A stretch of DNA of 55,668 nucleotides. Origin: Bacteroidales bacterium (lineage in GTDB: Bacteria > Bacteroidota > Bacteroidia > Bacteroidales > UBA932). This document shows, in pieces, positions 1-8,192 of the stretch. The notes below the pieces were generated by a model, which worked only from the letters and a program-made list of their open reading frames with translations, had not been told where the DNA came from and did no database searches. The stretch's first letter is position 1. The number at the start of each line of letters is the position of its first letter. The translations under genes were made by a program, and so were the position numbers. The stretch spans positions 1 through 55,668 of the forward strand of contig JAFSMS010000014.1 in NCBI GenBank assembly GCA_017447815.1, written 5' to 3'.

Positions 1-77
1 GCTCCTACTCCTTTGTGGAAGTAAAGGTCCATGGCAATATCGAAGTATTGCTCTGCTTTGTTGGTCCTGCAAAAATA
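1..77 (-). other. promoter and possible start of a gene leaving the window
   Basis: On the minus strand a Bacteroidota -7 element TATTTTTG (complement of 70-77) is preceded by TTGAC about 22 bases upstream, so transcription would run leftwards off the window. The first ATG after it starts at position 32 and leaves about ten codons (reading MDLYFHKGVG), with protein-like sequence continuing in frame upstream of that ATG (KAEQYFDIA). This may be the 5' end of a gene or another decayed fragment. Too little is present to assign a family. Confidence 0.3.
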
Positions 78-108
78 CATAACTGTTGTTTTTAACAGTC
101 AACTTTTT

Positions 109-288
109 TCAGGGTAATACAATGAGGATGCGCCCCTTGCTTTCCTTCTCTACAAGGCGGAAGAACTGCCGAGTTACCTGCGTACGCATGTTGCCCATCG
201 GCTCGTGGTCTGTGAAAGTCAGCGTCTGCGCTCACACGAACATCGGGACGCAAAGCATCATCAGAAATATAATTTTATTCAAATCCAT
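109..288 (-). pseudogene. TRAP transporter substrate-binding protein (DctP-like) N-terminal fragment
   Basis: The minus-strand frame from ATG at 288 encodes a hydrophobic signal peptide of 18 codons, then a TGA stop (232-234) exactly where the mature protein should begin. After the stop the same frame continues with AQTLTFTDHEP and GNMRTQ, followed by an EKESKGRI segment, then ends at TGA 109-111. The FTDHEP...MRTQ...EKES-GR pattern is that of the first about 45 mature residues of DctP-type solute-binding proteins, which are normally about 330 residues. I see the stop and the truncation directly; the family call rests on recalled motifs. No DctQ or DctM genes are near, so this is probably the relic of a lost transporter. 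Confidence 0.55.
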
Positions 289-411
289 TTTTATAAATAG
301 GAATTAAGCTATTATCGCCTATTCAGTTAATTCCAGATGGTATCCACTCCTTCTTCCCCTTCAAAGTAAGCGTGCTGCTCATCTTTGCGGAAGGTCTCTG
401 CCGTTGCCATA
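289..411. other. intergenic stretch without a confident gene
   Basis: AT-rich up to about 330, then coding-like composition. A 27-codon minus-strand frame (410 to 327, starting MATAETFRKD and ending DTIWN) begins one base after the araC-family stop. It reads like protein but is too short to assign; it may be the tail of a lost gene. Confidence 0.3.
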
Positions 412-1215
412 TCAGTGGTTTTTCCATTTAGCCGGAGTGGTTCCCAGCGTTTTCTTGAAGGTTTTGATAAAATAAGCCGGATCCTTGAACCCACACAAGG
501 CAGCCACGTCCGAAACACTTGCATCTCCCTTAGCCAGCAGTTCACAGGCCCGTTCTATCCGGAAATCGTTCAGTGCATGGGAGAAGGTCTTTCCTACATG
601 CCGCTTGAAGAAGGAGCAGAAGGAAGTGCGGTTCATACCGGCGTAGGAAGCAATCTCGTCAATGCTGATATTCCGGGCGTAATTGCACGAAACATAAATC
701 CTGATCTTCTCCAGCCTTTTTTCCGGAGAACCGATGGCAGACAGAGAACTGATCGGCCGAGAGTCCCGTAGCCTGGACATCAGCAGTACCAGCCGAAGCA
801 GTTCCGGTACGCGCTCCTGCCCATCCAATGCATCAATCTGATGCATCGTTTCGATGATGGCCGACTGCCTCTCCCCTGTGAATGAAACGGCTTCCGTGAG
901 TTCTTTCAACCTGAGAATATCGGCCGATAAATCCGGAAAGGCCGATAGCAACCTGTCGAGGAAGGTCTGCGAGAAATGAAAGGTAATGTTCTCGATGCAG
1001 CCTCCGGCATCCGTACAGCCGGGGTCGAACTGCCACAGATGCGGCAAACCGGGCGGCACCAGCACAACTTCACCCGTTTCAAAGTGTTCAGTGACTGTGC
1101 CCAGGATGCGCGTCCCGCATCCAATGATGATATACGAGATCTCAAAGCCCGGCTGGGTATGAAGGCCTATCTGTTTGTCAGGAGACAGGCGTACGTGGTC
1201 AAACTGATAATACAT
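412..1215 (-). CDS. AraC family transcriptional regulator
   Basis: A 267-residue regulator. The N-terminal half is a cupin-like effector domain (HTQPGFEISYI near the start, then GEVVLVPPGLPH, typical of the beta-strand and metal/sugar pocket). The C-terminal about 100 residues hold the two helix-turn-helix motifs of AraC/XylS, with the signature ACELLAKGDASVSDVAALCGF and a final LGTTPAKW. The effector is unknown. It is divergent from the acyltransferase gene at 1319 and may control it, or may have served the decayed dctP gene downstream. I chose ATG 1215 over the in-frame ATG at 1254 because the -7 promoter element lies at 1220-1227, between the two; this would make the message nearly leaderless. 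Confidence 0.85.
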   Translation of the reverse strand: MYYQFDHVRLSPDKQIGLHTQPGFEISYIIIGCGTRILGTVTEHFETGEVVLVPPGLPHLWQFDPGCTDAGGCIENITFHFSQTFLDRLLSAFPDLSADILRLKELTEAVSFTGERQSAIIETMHQIDALDGQERVPELLRLVLLMSRLRDSRPISSLSAIGSPEKRLEKIRIYVSCNYARNISIDEIASYAGMNRTSFCSFFKRHVGKTFSHALNDFRIERACELLAKGDASVSDVAALCGFKDPAYFIKTFKKTLGTTPAKWKNH

Positions 1216-1219
1216 GTTG

Positions 1220-1283
1220 CAAATATAGTCATATTTATTTTTATGATAATACAATTACTGCAATGATTTTCGTACTATCTTTG
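1220..1283. promoter_or_regulatory. divergent promoters of the AraC regulator and the acyltransferase
   Basis: Minus strand: TATATTTG (complement of 1220-1227), only four bases before the regulator ATG at 1215. Plus strand: TATCTTTG at 1276-1283, giving a leader of about 30 bases for the gene at 1319. Both match the Bacteroidota -7 consensus TAnnTTTG; a clear -33 box is not evident for either. Confidence 0.6.
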
Positions 1284-1318
1284 CGAAACCATCCCGGTAG
1301 GACCGGAAGTACTGCAAT

Positions 1319-2509
1319 ATGGCGAAAGAGAACGTATATCTGGCATCCAAGCCGCGCTATGAGATCCTGGACGGGCTCCGGGGTGTGGCAGCATTGATGG
1401 TGGTGGCATTCCACCTTTTCGAGACCTACAGCAAAGGTCCCGCTTTCCAAATCATCAACCACGGCTATCTGGCAGTGGATTTCTTCTTTGTCCTGAGCGG
1501 CTTCGTCATCGGCTACGCCTACGATGACCGCTGGGACCGGATGACCACCTGGGGCTTCTTCAAGCGTCGTCTTACGCGCCTGCACCCGCTGGTAATCATG
1601 GGAACGCTTATCGGGGCCGCGTTGTTCTTCTTCCAGGATGCAGGGATGTTCCCGAACATCATGCAAACACCCCTATGGAAGTTCCTGCTGTGCCTTGTGA
1701 TGGGAATCCTGATGATCCCCTGCGGTTCAAGTCTTGACATCCGTGGCTGGGGCGAACTCAACTCCTTCAACGGCCCCAACTGGTCGCTCACGCTGGAATA
1801 CTGCGGCAACATTCTCTATGCCTTTGTGTTCAGACATTTGCCGAAGGCGGCCTTGGCAGTACTGTGCGCCTGCTGCGCTTTCTTCACGCTGGATCTCACC
1901 CTGGGCTGGGACGTCTTCGGCCTTTTCCCGGACGGGCCTCAGTACAATGTCATCGGCGGCTGGAGCCTCAATGCGCAGCAGATGTACATCGGCTTTACGC
2001 GCCTGCTGTACCCTTTCCTCTGCGGCCTGCTCATTTCCAGCATCCTGCCGGGGCATCGCTCCGAAAACAACCCCAGCGGGTCCCCCATTCATCTGAAAGG
2101 AGGATTCTGGTGGTGTTCCCTGGCTCTGGTGATCATTATGGCCATGCCATGCATCGGCGGAAAACAAGGCATTCCGGACGGTATTTTCCAGGCTGTGTGC
2201 ATCCTTGCCGTCTTCCCGCACATCGTCCTGGCAGGTGCTGGTAGCGTGACAACGCACCGGTGGAGCACCATGGTCTGCAAATGGCTGGGAGACATCTCCT
2301 ATCCCGTCTACATTACGCATTACCCGCTTATCTACATGCAGCTGGCCTGGGCCGAAAAGCATCCGGAAGCCCCGCTCTACACACACATCGCCGTAGCCGT
2401 CGGCGTCTTCTTCCTGGCCGTCATGCTGGCCTGGGCCCTGCTGAAAGTCTATGACGCGCCTGTCCGTGAGTGGCTCAAGGAGCACTGGCTCAAGAGAAAA
2501 TCAAAGTAA
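1319..2509 (+). CDS. acyltransferase family 3 membrane protein
   Basis: A 396-residue integral membrane protein of the acyltransferase-3 (OafA/YrhL, NodX) family, which O-acylates surface sugars or related substrates from the cytoplasmic face of the inner membrane. Visible features are the N-terminal LDGLRGVAALMVVAFH with the conserved catalytic-type histidine, DFFFVLSGFVIGY, the basic FFKRRLTRLHP that follows the second membrane segment, and about ten hydrophobic segments ending with a basic tail. The acceptor cannot be told from sequence. No glycosyltransferases lie next to it; its closest partner is the divergent AraC regulator. Confidence 0.88.
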   Translation: MAKENVYLASKPRYEILDGLRGVAALMVVAFHLFETYSKGPAFQIINHGYLAVDFFFVLSGFVIGYAYDDRWDRMTTWGFFKRRLTRLHPLVIMGTLIGAALFFFQDAGMFPNIMQTPLWKFLLCLVMGILMIPCGSSLDIRGWGELNSFNGPNWSLTLEYCGNILYAFVFRHLPKAALAVLCACCAFFTLDLTLGWDVFGLFPDGPQYNVIGGWSLNAQQMYIGFTRLLYPFLCGLLISSILPGHRSENNPSGSPIHLKGGFWWCSLALVIIMAMPCIGGKQGIPDGIFQAVCILAVFPHIVLAGAGSVTTHRWSTMVCKWLGDISYPVYITHYPLIYMQLAWAEKHPEAPLYTHIAVAVGVFFLAVMLAWALLKVYDAPVREWLKEHWLKRKSK

Positions 2510-2558
2510 AAGAGCCCAGGATACAGCCCCTTTTGTGGACGTGAACCCGATCTTGTTA

Positions 2559-2585
2559 TGTCATTCTGAGCGAAGCGAAGAATCT
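2559..2585 (+). repeat. dispersed 27-bp repeat copy
   Basis: A 27-base sequence beginning TGTCATTCTGAGCGAAG and ending GAAGAATCT lies between two convergent genes. A near-identical copy, with AAC for GAG and T for C, ends at 27810 directly before plsX. This is a dispersed intergenic repeat; its function is not known to me. Confidence 0.6.
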
Positions 2586-2639
2586 CATTGATTACTTGCC
2601 GATTATAGATCCTTCACTTTGTTCAGGATGGCAAATCAG

Positions 2640-3074
2640 CTACATGATCAACGGCCGGGCAATGCGGTCAAATTCGTCAACCGGGATGGGCCTGAAACTA
2701 CGGACAAGGGCGATGACTTCCACTTGGCGGTTGAGTGCATAGGTGCAGTCATCCAGGCGAACGGTGACGTCGCAGAAATCTTCATAACTCCATTTCTGTT
2801 CAACGATGGGGTGGCCATTACTTAATCTGTCGGAAATCAAATAAAAGTGATGAAGGCTTTCGTGCCAGTCCTTGAAAGCGACCTTCTCCACATAAAAGAT
2901 TTCTCCGTCCCGACTGATCATCTCGCTTTTCAGGAGTTTCCCTTCCCGCATGATTCTTCTTGGCCTGCTTTGTTTTCTTATTGCAATTAAGGTGGCAACT
3001 ACGAGAATAGCTAAGGCCAACAAAATTAACGACAAAAGCATGCTCATACTAATAATAGCCCGTAAATGAATCAA
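2640..3074 (-). CDS. hypothetical single-pass membrane protein
   Basis: A 144-residue protein that I do not recognise. A hydrophobic segment at about residues 9-31 is followed by a basic stretch (RKQSRPRR), so the remaining about 110 residues should lie in the cytoplasm. That soluble part has alternating charged and hydrophobic residues suggestive of a small beta-rich domain. In-frame ATGs at 3047 and 3041 would remove 9 or 11 residues and start directly before the membrane segment; either may be the true start. It stands alone between the dispersed repeat and the DUF5131 gene. No promoter of the usual type is obvious. Confidence 0.6.
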   Translation of the reverse strand: MIHLRAIISMSMLLSLILLALAILVVATLIAIRKQSRPRRIMREGKLLKSEMISRDGEIFYVEKVAFKDWHESLHHFYLISDRLSNGHPIVEQKWSYEDFCDVTVRLDDCTYALNRQVEVIALVRSFRPIPVDEFDRIARPLIM

Positions 3075-3113
3075 ACTGAGAAATGCGAATTTAACGTACT
3101 AATCTTCTGGCAT

Positions 3114-4043
3114 TTATTCCGGCGTCCAGATTTCGTCCAGGTCCACCAGTTCGACCTCTTTGCAGCGTCCGCAATTTCCGCAGCCGGCGCAGGAGAAGGC
3201 CATGGCGCATTCCGCACAGCGGTGGAGATTGAACCGGGGATGATACAACTCCTCCGAAGTAAGGAGCGTCCCGTATTCCGGGTCATACAGGTTGAACCGG
3301 ACCGGGCCGAAATAATGGCTTAATCCCGAGCGGAACGCCTGGTGGAGCTGCGTTTTCTGGTCCGGAATCCGATAACTGCGGTCGTCTTTGATGAAAACCT
3401 CTCCGGTGGAATCAAAGGCGAAGTTCACCCTGTGCCGGGCGCAGGCATCGCTGATCTGTTTGACCCATTCGTATCGGCAGGGCCTGAGGCCGCCATAGGC
3501 TTCACCGCCCAGGTCTATCTGTTCGATCTGCCCCGAGGAAAGGGCCGGTTCTACGTCGATGGGGCCGATAAGGGGAGAAAGGTTCATGCCTTTGTGCCTG
3601 GCGGGAATGTCCCACAGGATGGGCCAACGCTCGTCGAAAGCACGCTGGTTCTCGCAGGTGACATTCAGTTGCACATTCTCATATCCTTCACCCCAGTCGG
3701 CCGGCAGATGGTCCGCCATGCGGAGTGCCCGTTTCGTAAGGATATAGAATTTCACGTCCGAGCGGTAGCGGATGATGCGCCACATCTCCTCCCGCCAGGG
3801 ATCCGCCTCTTCCAGGAAGGTGTCCGAAGTCATGTTCACCCGCACCCAATAGCCCGGAGGGACCTTGAAGTTTCCCTTCCGGTCCCGTTCCAGGGGCTTG
3901 GAGAAATTCTTTGTGCGGAAAATCTCTGTAGATTGCCCTGGAACCCTGTGGGTTTTATCCAGCACGAACATGTAGCAGTTGGCACAGCCTTCACTGTACT
4001 TTCTGCATCCATGCCACGGGTTCCAGGACTTAAGGTCGATCAT
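3114..4043 (-). CDS. DUF5131 family protein (phage Gp37/Gp68-like) with cysteine-rich tail
   Basis: A 309-residue protein. Its start, SWNPWHGC followed by SEGCANCY, gives the CX6CX2C cluster characteristic of DUF5131, a family related to Gp37/Gp68 phage proteins and thought to be radical-SAM-like; its reaction is unknown. Later segments fit the family: FYILTKRALRM, then LNVTCENQRAFDERWPIL, MNLSPLIGPIDV and LGGEAYGG. The last about 45 residues contain a second dense cluster (CAECAMAFSCAGCGNCGRC), which could bind another metal centre. The start is ATG 4043; a TTG two codons upstream is also open. The gene stands alone. Confidence 0.75.
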   Translation of the reverse strand: MIDLKSWNPWHGCRKYSEGCANCYMFVLDKTHRVPGQSTEIFRTKNFSKPLERDRKGNFKVPPGYWVRVNMTSDTFLEEADPWREEMWRIIRYRSDVKFYILTKRALRMADHLPADWGEGYENVQLNVTCENQRAFDERWPILWDIPARHKGMNLSPLIGPIDVEPALSSGQIEQIDLGGEAYGGLRPCRYEWVKQISDACARHRVNFAFDSTGEVFIKDDRSYRIPDQKTQLHQAFRSGLSHYFGPVRFNLYDPEYGTLLTSEELYHPRFNLHRCAECAMAFSCAGCGNCGRCKEVELVDLDEIWTPE

Positions 4044-4114
4044 GCTCAACGGGGATCTTAGGATATCGAAACGGCGTCACCGCCCAGACGGATCATTCAT
4101 CATATCCGGGTCGG

Positions 4115-4861
4115 TCAGACGCCAGGGGCATCATCAGGCTGCTGGCCGTCGTGTGCCTTCCACATGCACTCGGTAATCTTCATGTCGGAGAAAACCGCCG
4201 TGAAAGACGACTCTTCCGGGGAACAGGCGTAGATGCCGAAGGAGATTTCATCGGCACCCGCATACATGTGACAGATGCGCATCTGGCTGAAGTGGACACC
4301 GTCCGTCGAGCATTCGATGCAGTAGTCATCGGCTCGGCGTGAGAAGCGGTACCACATGGTCTTGACATCGGCGGGGATGGCCGTAGTGGCCCAGTCGGAC
4401 CAGCCATTGTTGGTAGCCACGCTTCCCAGATGCTGGAACTCCCCGTTCTCAAACTCCACGGAGCCCTTGAGCCAGTTTTCGCTATCCAGGTACATGACGA
4501 TGCCGCACTGGTCGAAGCGCTGGTGGCTCTGCGTGAAATCGGTCTTCACCACAAAACTGAAGTACTGCTCACGGGTTTTCATCTGCAGCACCGGCGCGTT
4601 GTCGTTCCGGAAATGATAGTAGGTCCGCTGCCAGAGGTCGGTATGGGGAGCGGTGGTGATGGCGATGGTGTCGCCCTTGATTTCACAGGCGGCCGGCTCC
4701 CGGGTCCATTGAAGTTGGTCCAACTGAATCTTTCCGCCGTCGGCAAGCGCATCGGCTACGCTGTCAATAAATTCAGTGTCAGTTGCTTTTTGAGCAGGGC
4801 TTCCGCAAGAAACCGCGCAAATGCATAATCCCATGCAAAGGTTTTTAACAAAGTTTGTCAT
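4115..4861 (-). CDS. DUF1349 domain lipoprotein
   Basis: A 248-residue protein with a lipoprotein-type signal peptide: short basic start, hydrophobic core and lipobox AVSC with Cys19 as the lipidated residue. The rest matches DUF1349, a concanavalin-A/laminin-G-like jelly roll seen in YesU-type and glycan-related proteins: DLWQRTYYHF, FDQCGIVMYLDSENWLKGSVEFENG and WYRFSRRADDYCIECSTDG. It is probably on the outer membrane or periplasmic side and may bind carbohydrate. It follows the EamA gene by about 29 bases and is probably co-transcribed. I prefer ATG 4861 to the upstream TTG at 4894 because it places the signal peptide at the N-terminus. Confidence 0.75.
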   Translation of the reverse strand: MTNFVKNLCMGLCICAVSCGSPAQKATDTEFIDSVADALADGGKIQLDQLQWTREPAACEIKGDTIAITTAPHTDLWQRTYYHFRNDNAPVLQMKTREQYFSFVVKTDFTQSHQRFDQCGIVMYLDSENWLKGSVEFENGEFQHLGSVATNNGWSDWATTAIPADVKTMWYRFSRRADDYCIECSTDGVHFSQMRICHMYAGADEISFGIYACSPEESSFTAVFSDMKITECMWKAHDGQQPDDAPGV

Positions 4862-4890
4862 AATAAGGTTACAATGATTAACATATTCTG

Positions 4891-5790
4891 TCAATGGCTG
4901 GGTCTCAGGATCATAAAGACCACGGCGCCCAGGCAGACGGCGATCCCGATGGCCATTTTCAGCGTCAGGGGCTCTCCAAAAAGCAGGGTCCCTATCAGAA
5001 TGGCCGTCAGCGGCTCAAAGACTCCGAGGATGGAAGTTTTGGTTGGGCCGATATAACGCGACGAAAGCGCGAGCGTCAGCATGGAAATCATGGTGGGCAC
5101 AATGGCAAGGCCGATGAGATTGCCCCAGTCGGCCACGGTGTCGATTCCTTCCACGAAACTTCCTCCCTGGAGGGCCCGCAGAGAGACGAACAGGGCGGTG
5201 CCGGTCAGGAGGGCATACAAGGTGAGCGTATGCTCGGAAACGTTTCTGATGCGCTTGCTCCGGTTCACGATGACCAGGTAGAAAGCATAACTGAGGGCCG
5301 ATGCCGTGGCGAGGATAATGCCCGGAATCTTGATTTCGGCCCCGGATGAAGGGCTGGACAGCAGCAGGATGCCGCCGAAAGTGGCGATGATGGACAGCCA
5401 TGTCTGCCAACTTGGATAGAAACGCAGGAAGACCATGATAAGGGCCACGAACACCGGGTAGAGATACACCAGCGTGGTGGCAAGCCCTGAAGGGATGAAC
5501 TCGTAGGAGAAAAAGAGAAACAGGCTGCTGCAGGAAAACAGCAGGCCCAGGACGACAAGCAGGCCAAGTTCTCTTCCCCTGACCTTGAAAGGCTCTTTCT
5601 TCAGGAGCATCCATCCCGCAAGGATGGCGGCCGAAAAGCCATAACGGAACAGGAGCATCACCAGAACCGGAACGCCGCTGTCGAGAAGCGGCTTGGCAAA
5701 AAGCGGGTTGGTTCCATACGAAACGCCCGCCACAAAACCGGCGATCAGCCCTGCAATCCTTCGGCTGTTACTGTCTATCGTGCGTACCAA
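4891..5790 (-). CDS. EamA/DMT family transporter
   Basis: About 299 residues with ten hydrophobic segments in two EamA repeats (first half around GVSYGTNPLFAKPLL, second half around ALSYAFYLVIVNRS and the closing GEPLTLKMAIGIAVCLGAVVFMI). It is an inner-membrane drug/metabolite exporter of unknown substrate. The predicted start is TTG 5790, but a -7 element TAGTTTTG (complement of 5788-5795) overlaps it, so translation may begin a few codons later on a non-ATG codon, since no ATG is available before the first membrane segment. The DUF1349 lipoprotein gene follows. Confidence 0.85.
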   Translation of the reverse strand: MVRTIDSNSRRIAGLIAGFVAGVSYGTNPLFAKPLLDSGVPVLVMLLFRYGFSAAILAGWMLLKKEPFKVRGRELGLLVVLGLLFSCSSLFLFFSYEFIPSGLATTLVYLYPVFVALIMVFLRFYPSWQTWLSIIATFGGILLLSSPSSGAEIKIPGIILATASALSYAFYLVIVNRSKRIRNVSEHTLTLYALLTGTALFVSLRALQGGSFVEGIDTVADWGNLIGLAIVPTMISMLTLALSSRYIGPTKTSILGVFEPLTAILIGTLLFGEPLTLKMAIGIAVCLGAVVFMILRPSH

Positions 5791-5821
5791 AACTATTCTT
5801 TGCTATAAATCGGGGCGCAAA
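5788..5821 (-). promoter_or_regulatory. promoter of the EamA gene
   Basis: Minus strand: TTTG (complement of 5818-5821), 22 bases, then TAGTTTTG (complement of 5788-5795). The -7 element overlaps the annotated TTG start, which questions that start. Confidence 0.45.
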
Positions 5822-5856
5822 GATACGGCTTTTCCGGCAGACCGGGAAAAGTTTTT

Positions 5857-6897
5857 TCAGGAATTCCCGCCGACGTCACAAAGGGAGGCTTTGGCACGGT
5901 CCAGGGCTTCCAGGACACGGTCGCACCAGGCGTCGAATGCCGGGTCCGGCACCTGCAGCCGGGGGTTTGAGAGGATGTTGTCGATGGTATCGGCCACCCC
6001 TTCCTCAAAACGGACGGTAGCCTCGAAGCCGGGAACCGCCCGCTTGAGTTTGCTGTTGTCAAAGAGCACGGTCACGGCCTTGTCGCCGAGCAGGCCACCC
6101 CGGAAATCGTACGGCCCCACATCGGCAAGGAACTCGGAAGAGACGTGCACCGCCTTGAGTTCCACGCCCAGTTTGTCGGCAATGACCTGGTAGATCTGGT
6201 TCCAACTGAGGGTTTCGTCGGAAGTGATCTGGAAGGCATTTCCAAGCGCATGCGGGTTTCCCATCAGGCCGATAAAGCCTTTGGCAAAGTCGGAATTATG
6301 CGTCAGGGTCCACTGGGAGGTGCCGTCCCCGTGGATGATGACGCGCTTACCGTCCAGCATGCGCCGGAGCACCTGCCAGGAGCCCTTTTCTCCATGTACG
6401 CCCAGCGGAACGGAACGATCGCCATACGTGTGGCTGGGGCGGATGATGGTCACCGGAAAGCCTTCCTGCCGGTATTTTTCCATCAGGAAATCCTCGCAGG
6501 CAATTTTTTTGCGGGAATATTCCCAATAAGGATTGGCCAGCGGAGTGCCCTCCGTAATGAAAGGACTCGCCGCCGGTTTCTGATAGGCCGATGCGGAACT
6601 GATGTACATATATTGCCGCGTTTTGCCCCGGAACAGCCTCCAGTCCCTCTCCACCTGGGCGGGAACAAAGCCGATGAAATCGCACACGCAGTCCCAGGAG
6701 CGGTCTTGCAGGAGGCGGGCCACGGCCGTCTCGTCTTCTACGTCGGCCTTGATTACATGGACGCCCTCCGGAACGGCCTCAGGCCTGGAACCACGGTTGA
6801 GAAGGGTCAGGTCCCACTTTCCTTCTGCCGCGAGGGCAGCGGTGATGGCGGTGCTGATGGTGCCGGTGCCGCCGATGAACAATGCTTTGGGTTTCAT
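5857..6897 (-). CDS. NAD-dependent epimerase/dehydratase (extended SDR)
   Basis: A 346-residue extended short-chain dehydrogenase. The Rossmann motif GGTGTIS (residues 9-15) is a variant of GxxGxxG, and the catalytic pair is YSRKK (YxxxK) preceded by ISSASAY. The middle (RPSHTYGDRS, GDGTSQWTLTH, DFAKGFIGL) resembles isoflavone-reductase/CSP41-like and UDP-sugar epimerase-like members. It probably oxidises or epimerises a sugar nucleotide or similar metabolite in the cytoplasm; the substrate is unknown. It has its own promoter at 6921-6928. The end of the gene is 66 bases from the EamA start, with the EamA promoter between. Confidence 0.85.
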   Translation of the reverse strand: MKPKALFIGGTGTISTAITAALAAEGKWDLTLLNRGSRPEAVPEGVHVIKADVEDETAVARLLQDRSWDCVCDFIGFVPAQVERDWRLFRGKTRQYMYISSASAYQKPAASPFITEGTPLANPYWEYSRKKIACEDFLMEKYRQEGFPVTIIRPSHTYGDRSVPLGVHGEKGSWQVLRRMLDGKRVIIHGDGTSQWTLTHNSDFAKGFIGLMGNPHALGNAFQITSDETLSWNQIYQVIADKLGVELKAVHVSSEFLADVGPYDFRGGLLGDKAVTVLFDNSKLKRAVPGFEATVRFEEGVADTIDNILSNPRLQVPDPAFDAWCDRVLEALDRAKASLCDVGGNS

Positions 6898-6920
6898 GGG
6901 AGTCTAGTTGAATTATATCG

Positions 6921-6949
6921 CAAATATATGGAAAAAATGTTTATCTTCG
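6921..6949. promoter_or_regulatory. divergent promoter region between epimerase and acyltransferase
   Basis: Minus strand TATATTTG (complement of 6921-6928) fits the -7 consensus and gives a leader of roughly 18 bases for the epimerase gene. Plus strand TATCTTCG at 6942-6949 is a one-mismatch -7 element for the acyltransferase at 7029. Confidence 0.5.
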
Positions 6950-7028
6950 CAGATGAAAGAATGCTGGTACGAACTTTATGACGTAACCCGGGAGAACCAA
7001 CTGTATGTAAGAACGCAACTTGACGATC

Positions 7029-8192
7029 ATGAATTCAGAAAGAGAAGTTTGGATAGACTGGCTGCGCATCATCGCATGCCTGTTCGTGATGATGACACAT
7101 TGCTGTGAATGTTTTTATTTCGGCGACGGCGGCACCCTTATCCTCACCCGGACCGATGCCATCTGGGTGACGCTGCTGAATACCTTCACCCGGGCCTGTG
7201 TTCCGCTTTTCGTCGTGGCTTCCAGTTATCTGCAGTTCCCCATCCACTACCCGACCGGCGTGTTTTTCCGCAAAAGGCTGGTGCGCATCCTGATTCCCTT
7301 CGTGCTTTGGTCGCTGGTCTATGCGCTGGTCTGGGGAAATCCCGTGCAAAACCTCAAGGACCTCCTGCTCAACTTCAATTATTCGGCCGGACACCTGTGG
7401 TTTGTGTACATGCTCCTCGGCATCTACCTCATCATGCCCCTGCTCTCCCCCTGGGCCGAGAAAGTGGGCAAGAAGGAGTTGCAACTATTTCTGGGAATCT
7501 GGCTTTTCAGCACCGTCATTCCCTACATCCGCTACTGGGCCGGCGGTCCGGCCGAGGTGATCTACGGTCCCTCCGGCATTCCCAACCTGGCCCGGTATCC
7601 CCTGTGGGGAGAAGCCAGTTGGAACGCCTACGGCACGTTCTACTACATCAGCGGCTTCATCGGCTTCCTGCTGCTGGGCTTGTATTTCCGTAAATTCGTA
7701 AAGGAGTTGAGTTGGAAAAAGACCCTGGCCATCGCCCTGCCGCTGTTTGCCGCGGGCTTTGCCATCGGAGCCGGCGGCTTCTACCGTCAGGTCCTCGCCA
7801 GTGCCGGCGGGGAGTTCCCCGTCTCCGGTCCGGTGGGATACGCGGCCATCTGGGAAACCACCTGGTTCAACGACACGCTGGGCCTGGCCCTGATGACCAT
7901 CGCCTGGATTCTGATCATCCGCAAAATGGGAAACAGCGGCGCGTTCTACCAAAAGATCATCCTGCCCGTTTCCCAGGCCAGTTACGGAATGTACCTTTGC
8001 CACATGCTGGTGCTGAGCACGGTTTCCGTCTGGATTTTCGCCTGGCTCAAACGGGGAACCGAGGGGGTCCTGGGCTTCTGGACTACGCCCGTGGAAGTAC
8101 TGCTCATCGCGCTGATCACCTTCACCGTCACAGCCGTGGCCTGCGTCCTTGTCCGGCGCATCCCCAGGCTTGGAAAGTTCATCGTGGGCTAA
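7029..8192 (+). CDS. acyltransferase family 3 membrane protein
   Basis: A 387-residue membrane protein of the acyltransferase-3 family. The start REVWIDWLRIIACLFVMMTH carries the conserved histidine, and FRKRLVRILIPFVLWSLVYAL and FNYSAGHLWFVYMLLGIYL are typical core segments, the latter with the conserved HLWF. About ten hydrophobic segments span the protein. It most likely transfers an acyl group to a surface glycan or lipid at the inner membrane; the acceptor is unknown. It is not an obvious recent paralogue of the gene at 1319. I chose ATG 7029; a TTG at 7020 is also open. Its stop codon overlaps the stop of the convergent HD gene (CTAA). Confidence 0.87.
   Translation: MNSEREVWIDWLRIIACLFVMMTHCCECFYFGDGGTLILTRTDAIWVTLLNTFTRACVPLFVVASSYLQFPIHYPTGVFFRKRLVRILIPFVLWSLVYALVWGNPVQNLKDLLLNFNYSAGHLWFVYMLLGIYLIMPLLSPWAEKVGKKELQLFLGIWLFSTVIPYIRYWAGGPAEVIYGPSGIPNLARYPLWGEASWNAYGTFYYISGFIGFLLLGLYFRKFVKELSWKKTLAIALPLFAAGFAIGAGGFYRQVLASAGGEFPVSGPVGYAAIWETTWFNDTLGLALMTIAWILIIRKMGNSGAFYQKIILPVSQASYGMYLCHMLVLSTVSVWIFAWLKRGTEGVLGFWTTPVEVLLIALITFTVTAVACVLVRRIPRLGKFIVG

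Noticed and set aside
82-99. Hairpin ACTGTT/AACAGT as a terminator
   Set aside because: The stem is only six pairs and AT-rich, and the run of T is in the loop; it more likely is part of the promoter spacer of the leftward gene.
86-307. A 73-codon plus-strand frame
   Set aside because: It is antisense to the dctP fragment and has no protein-like composition or promoter.
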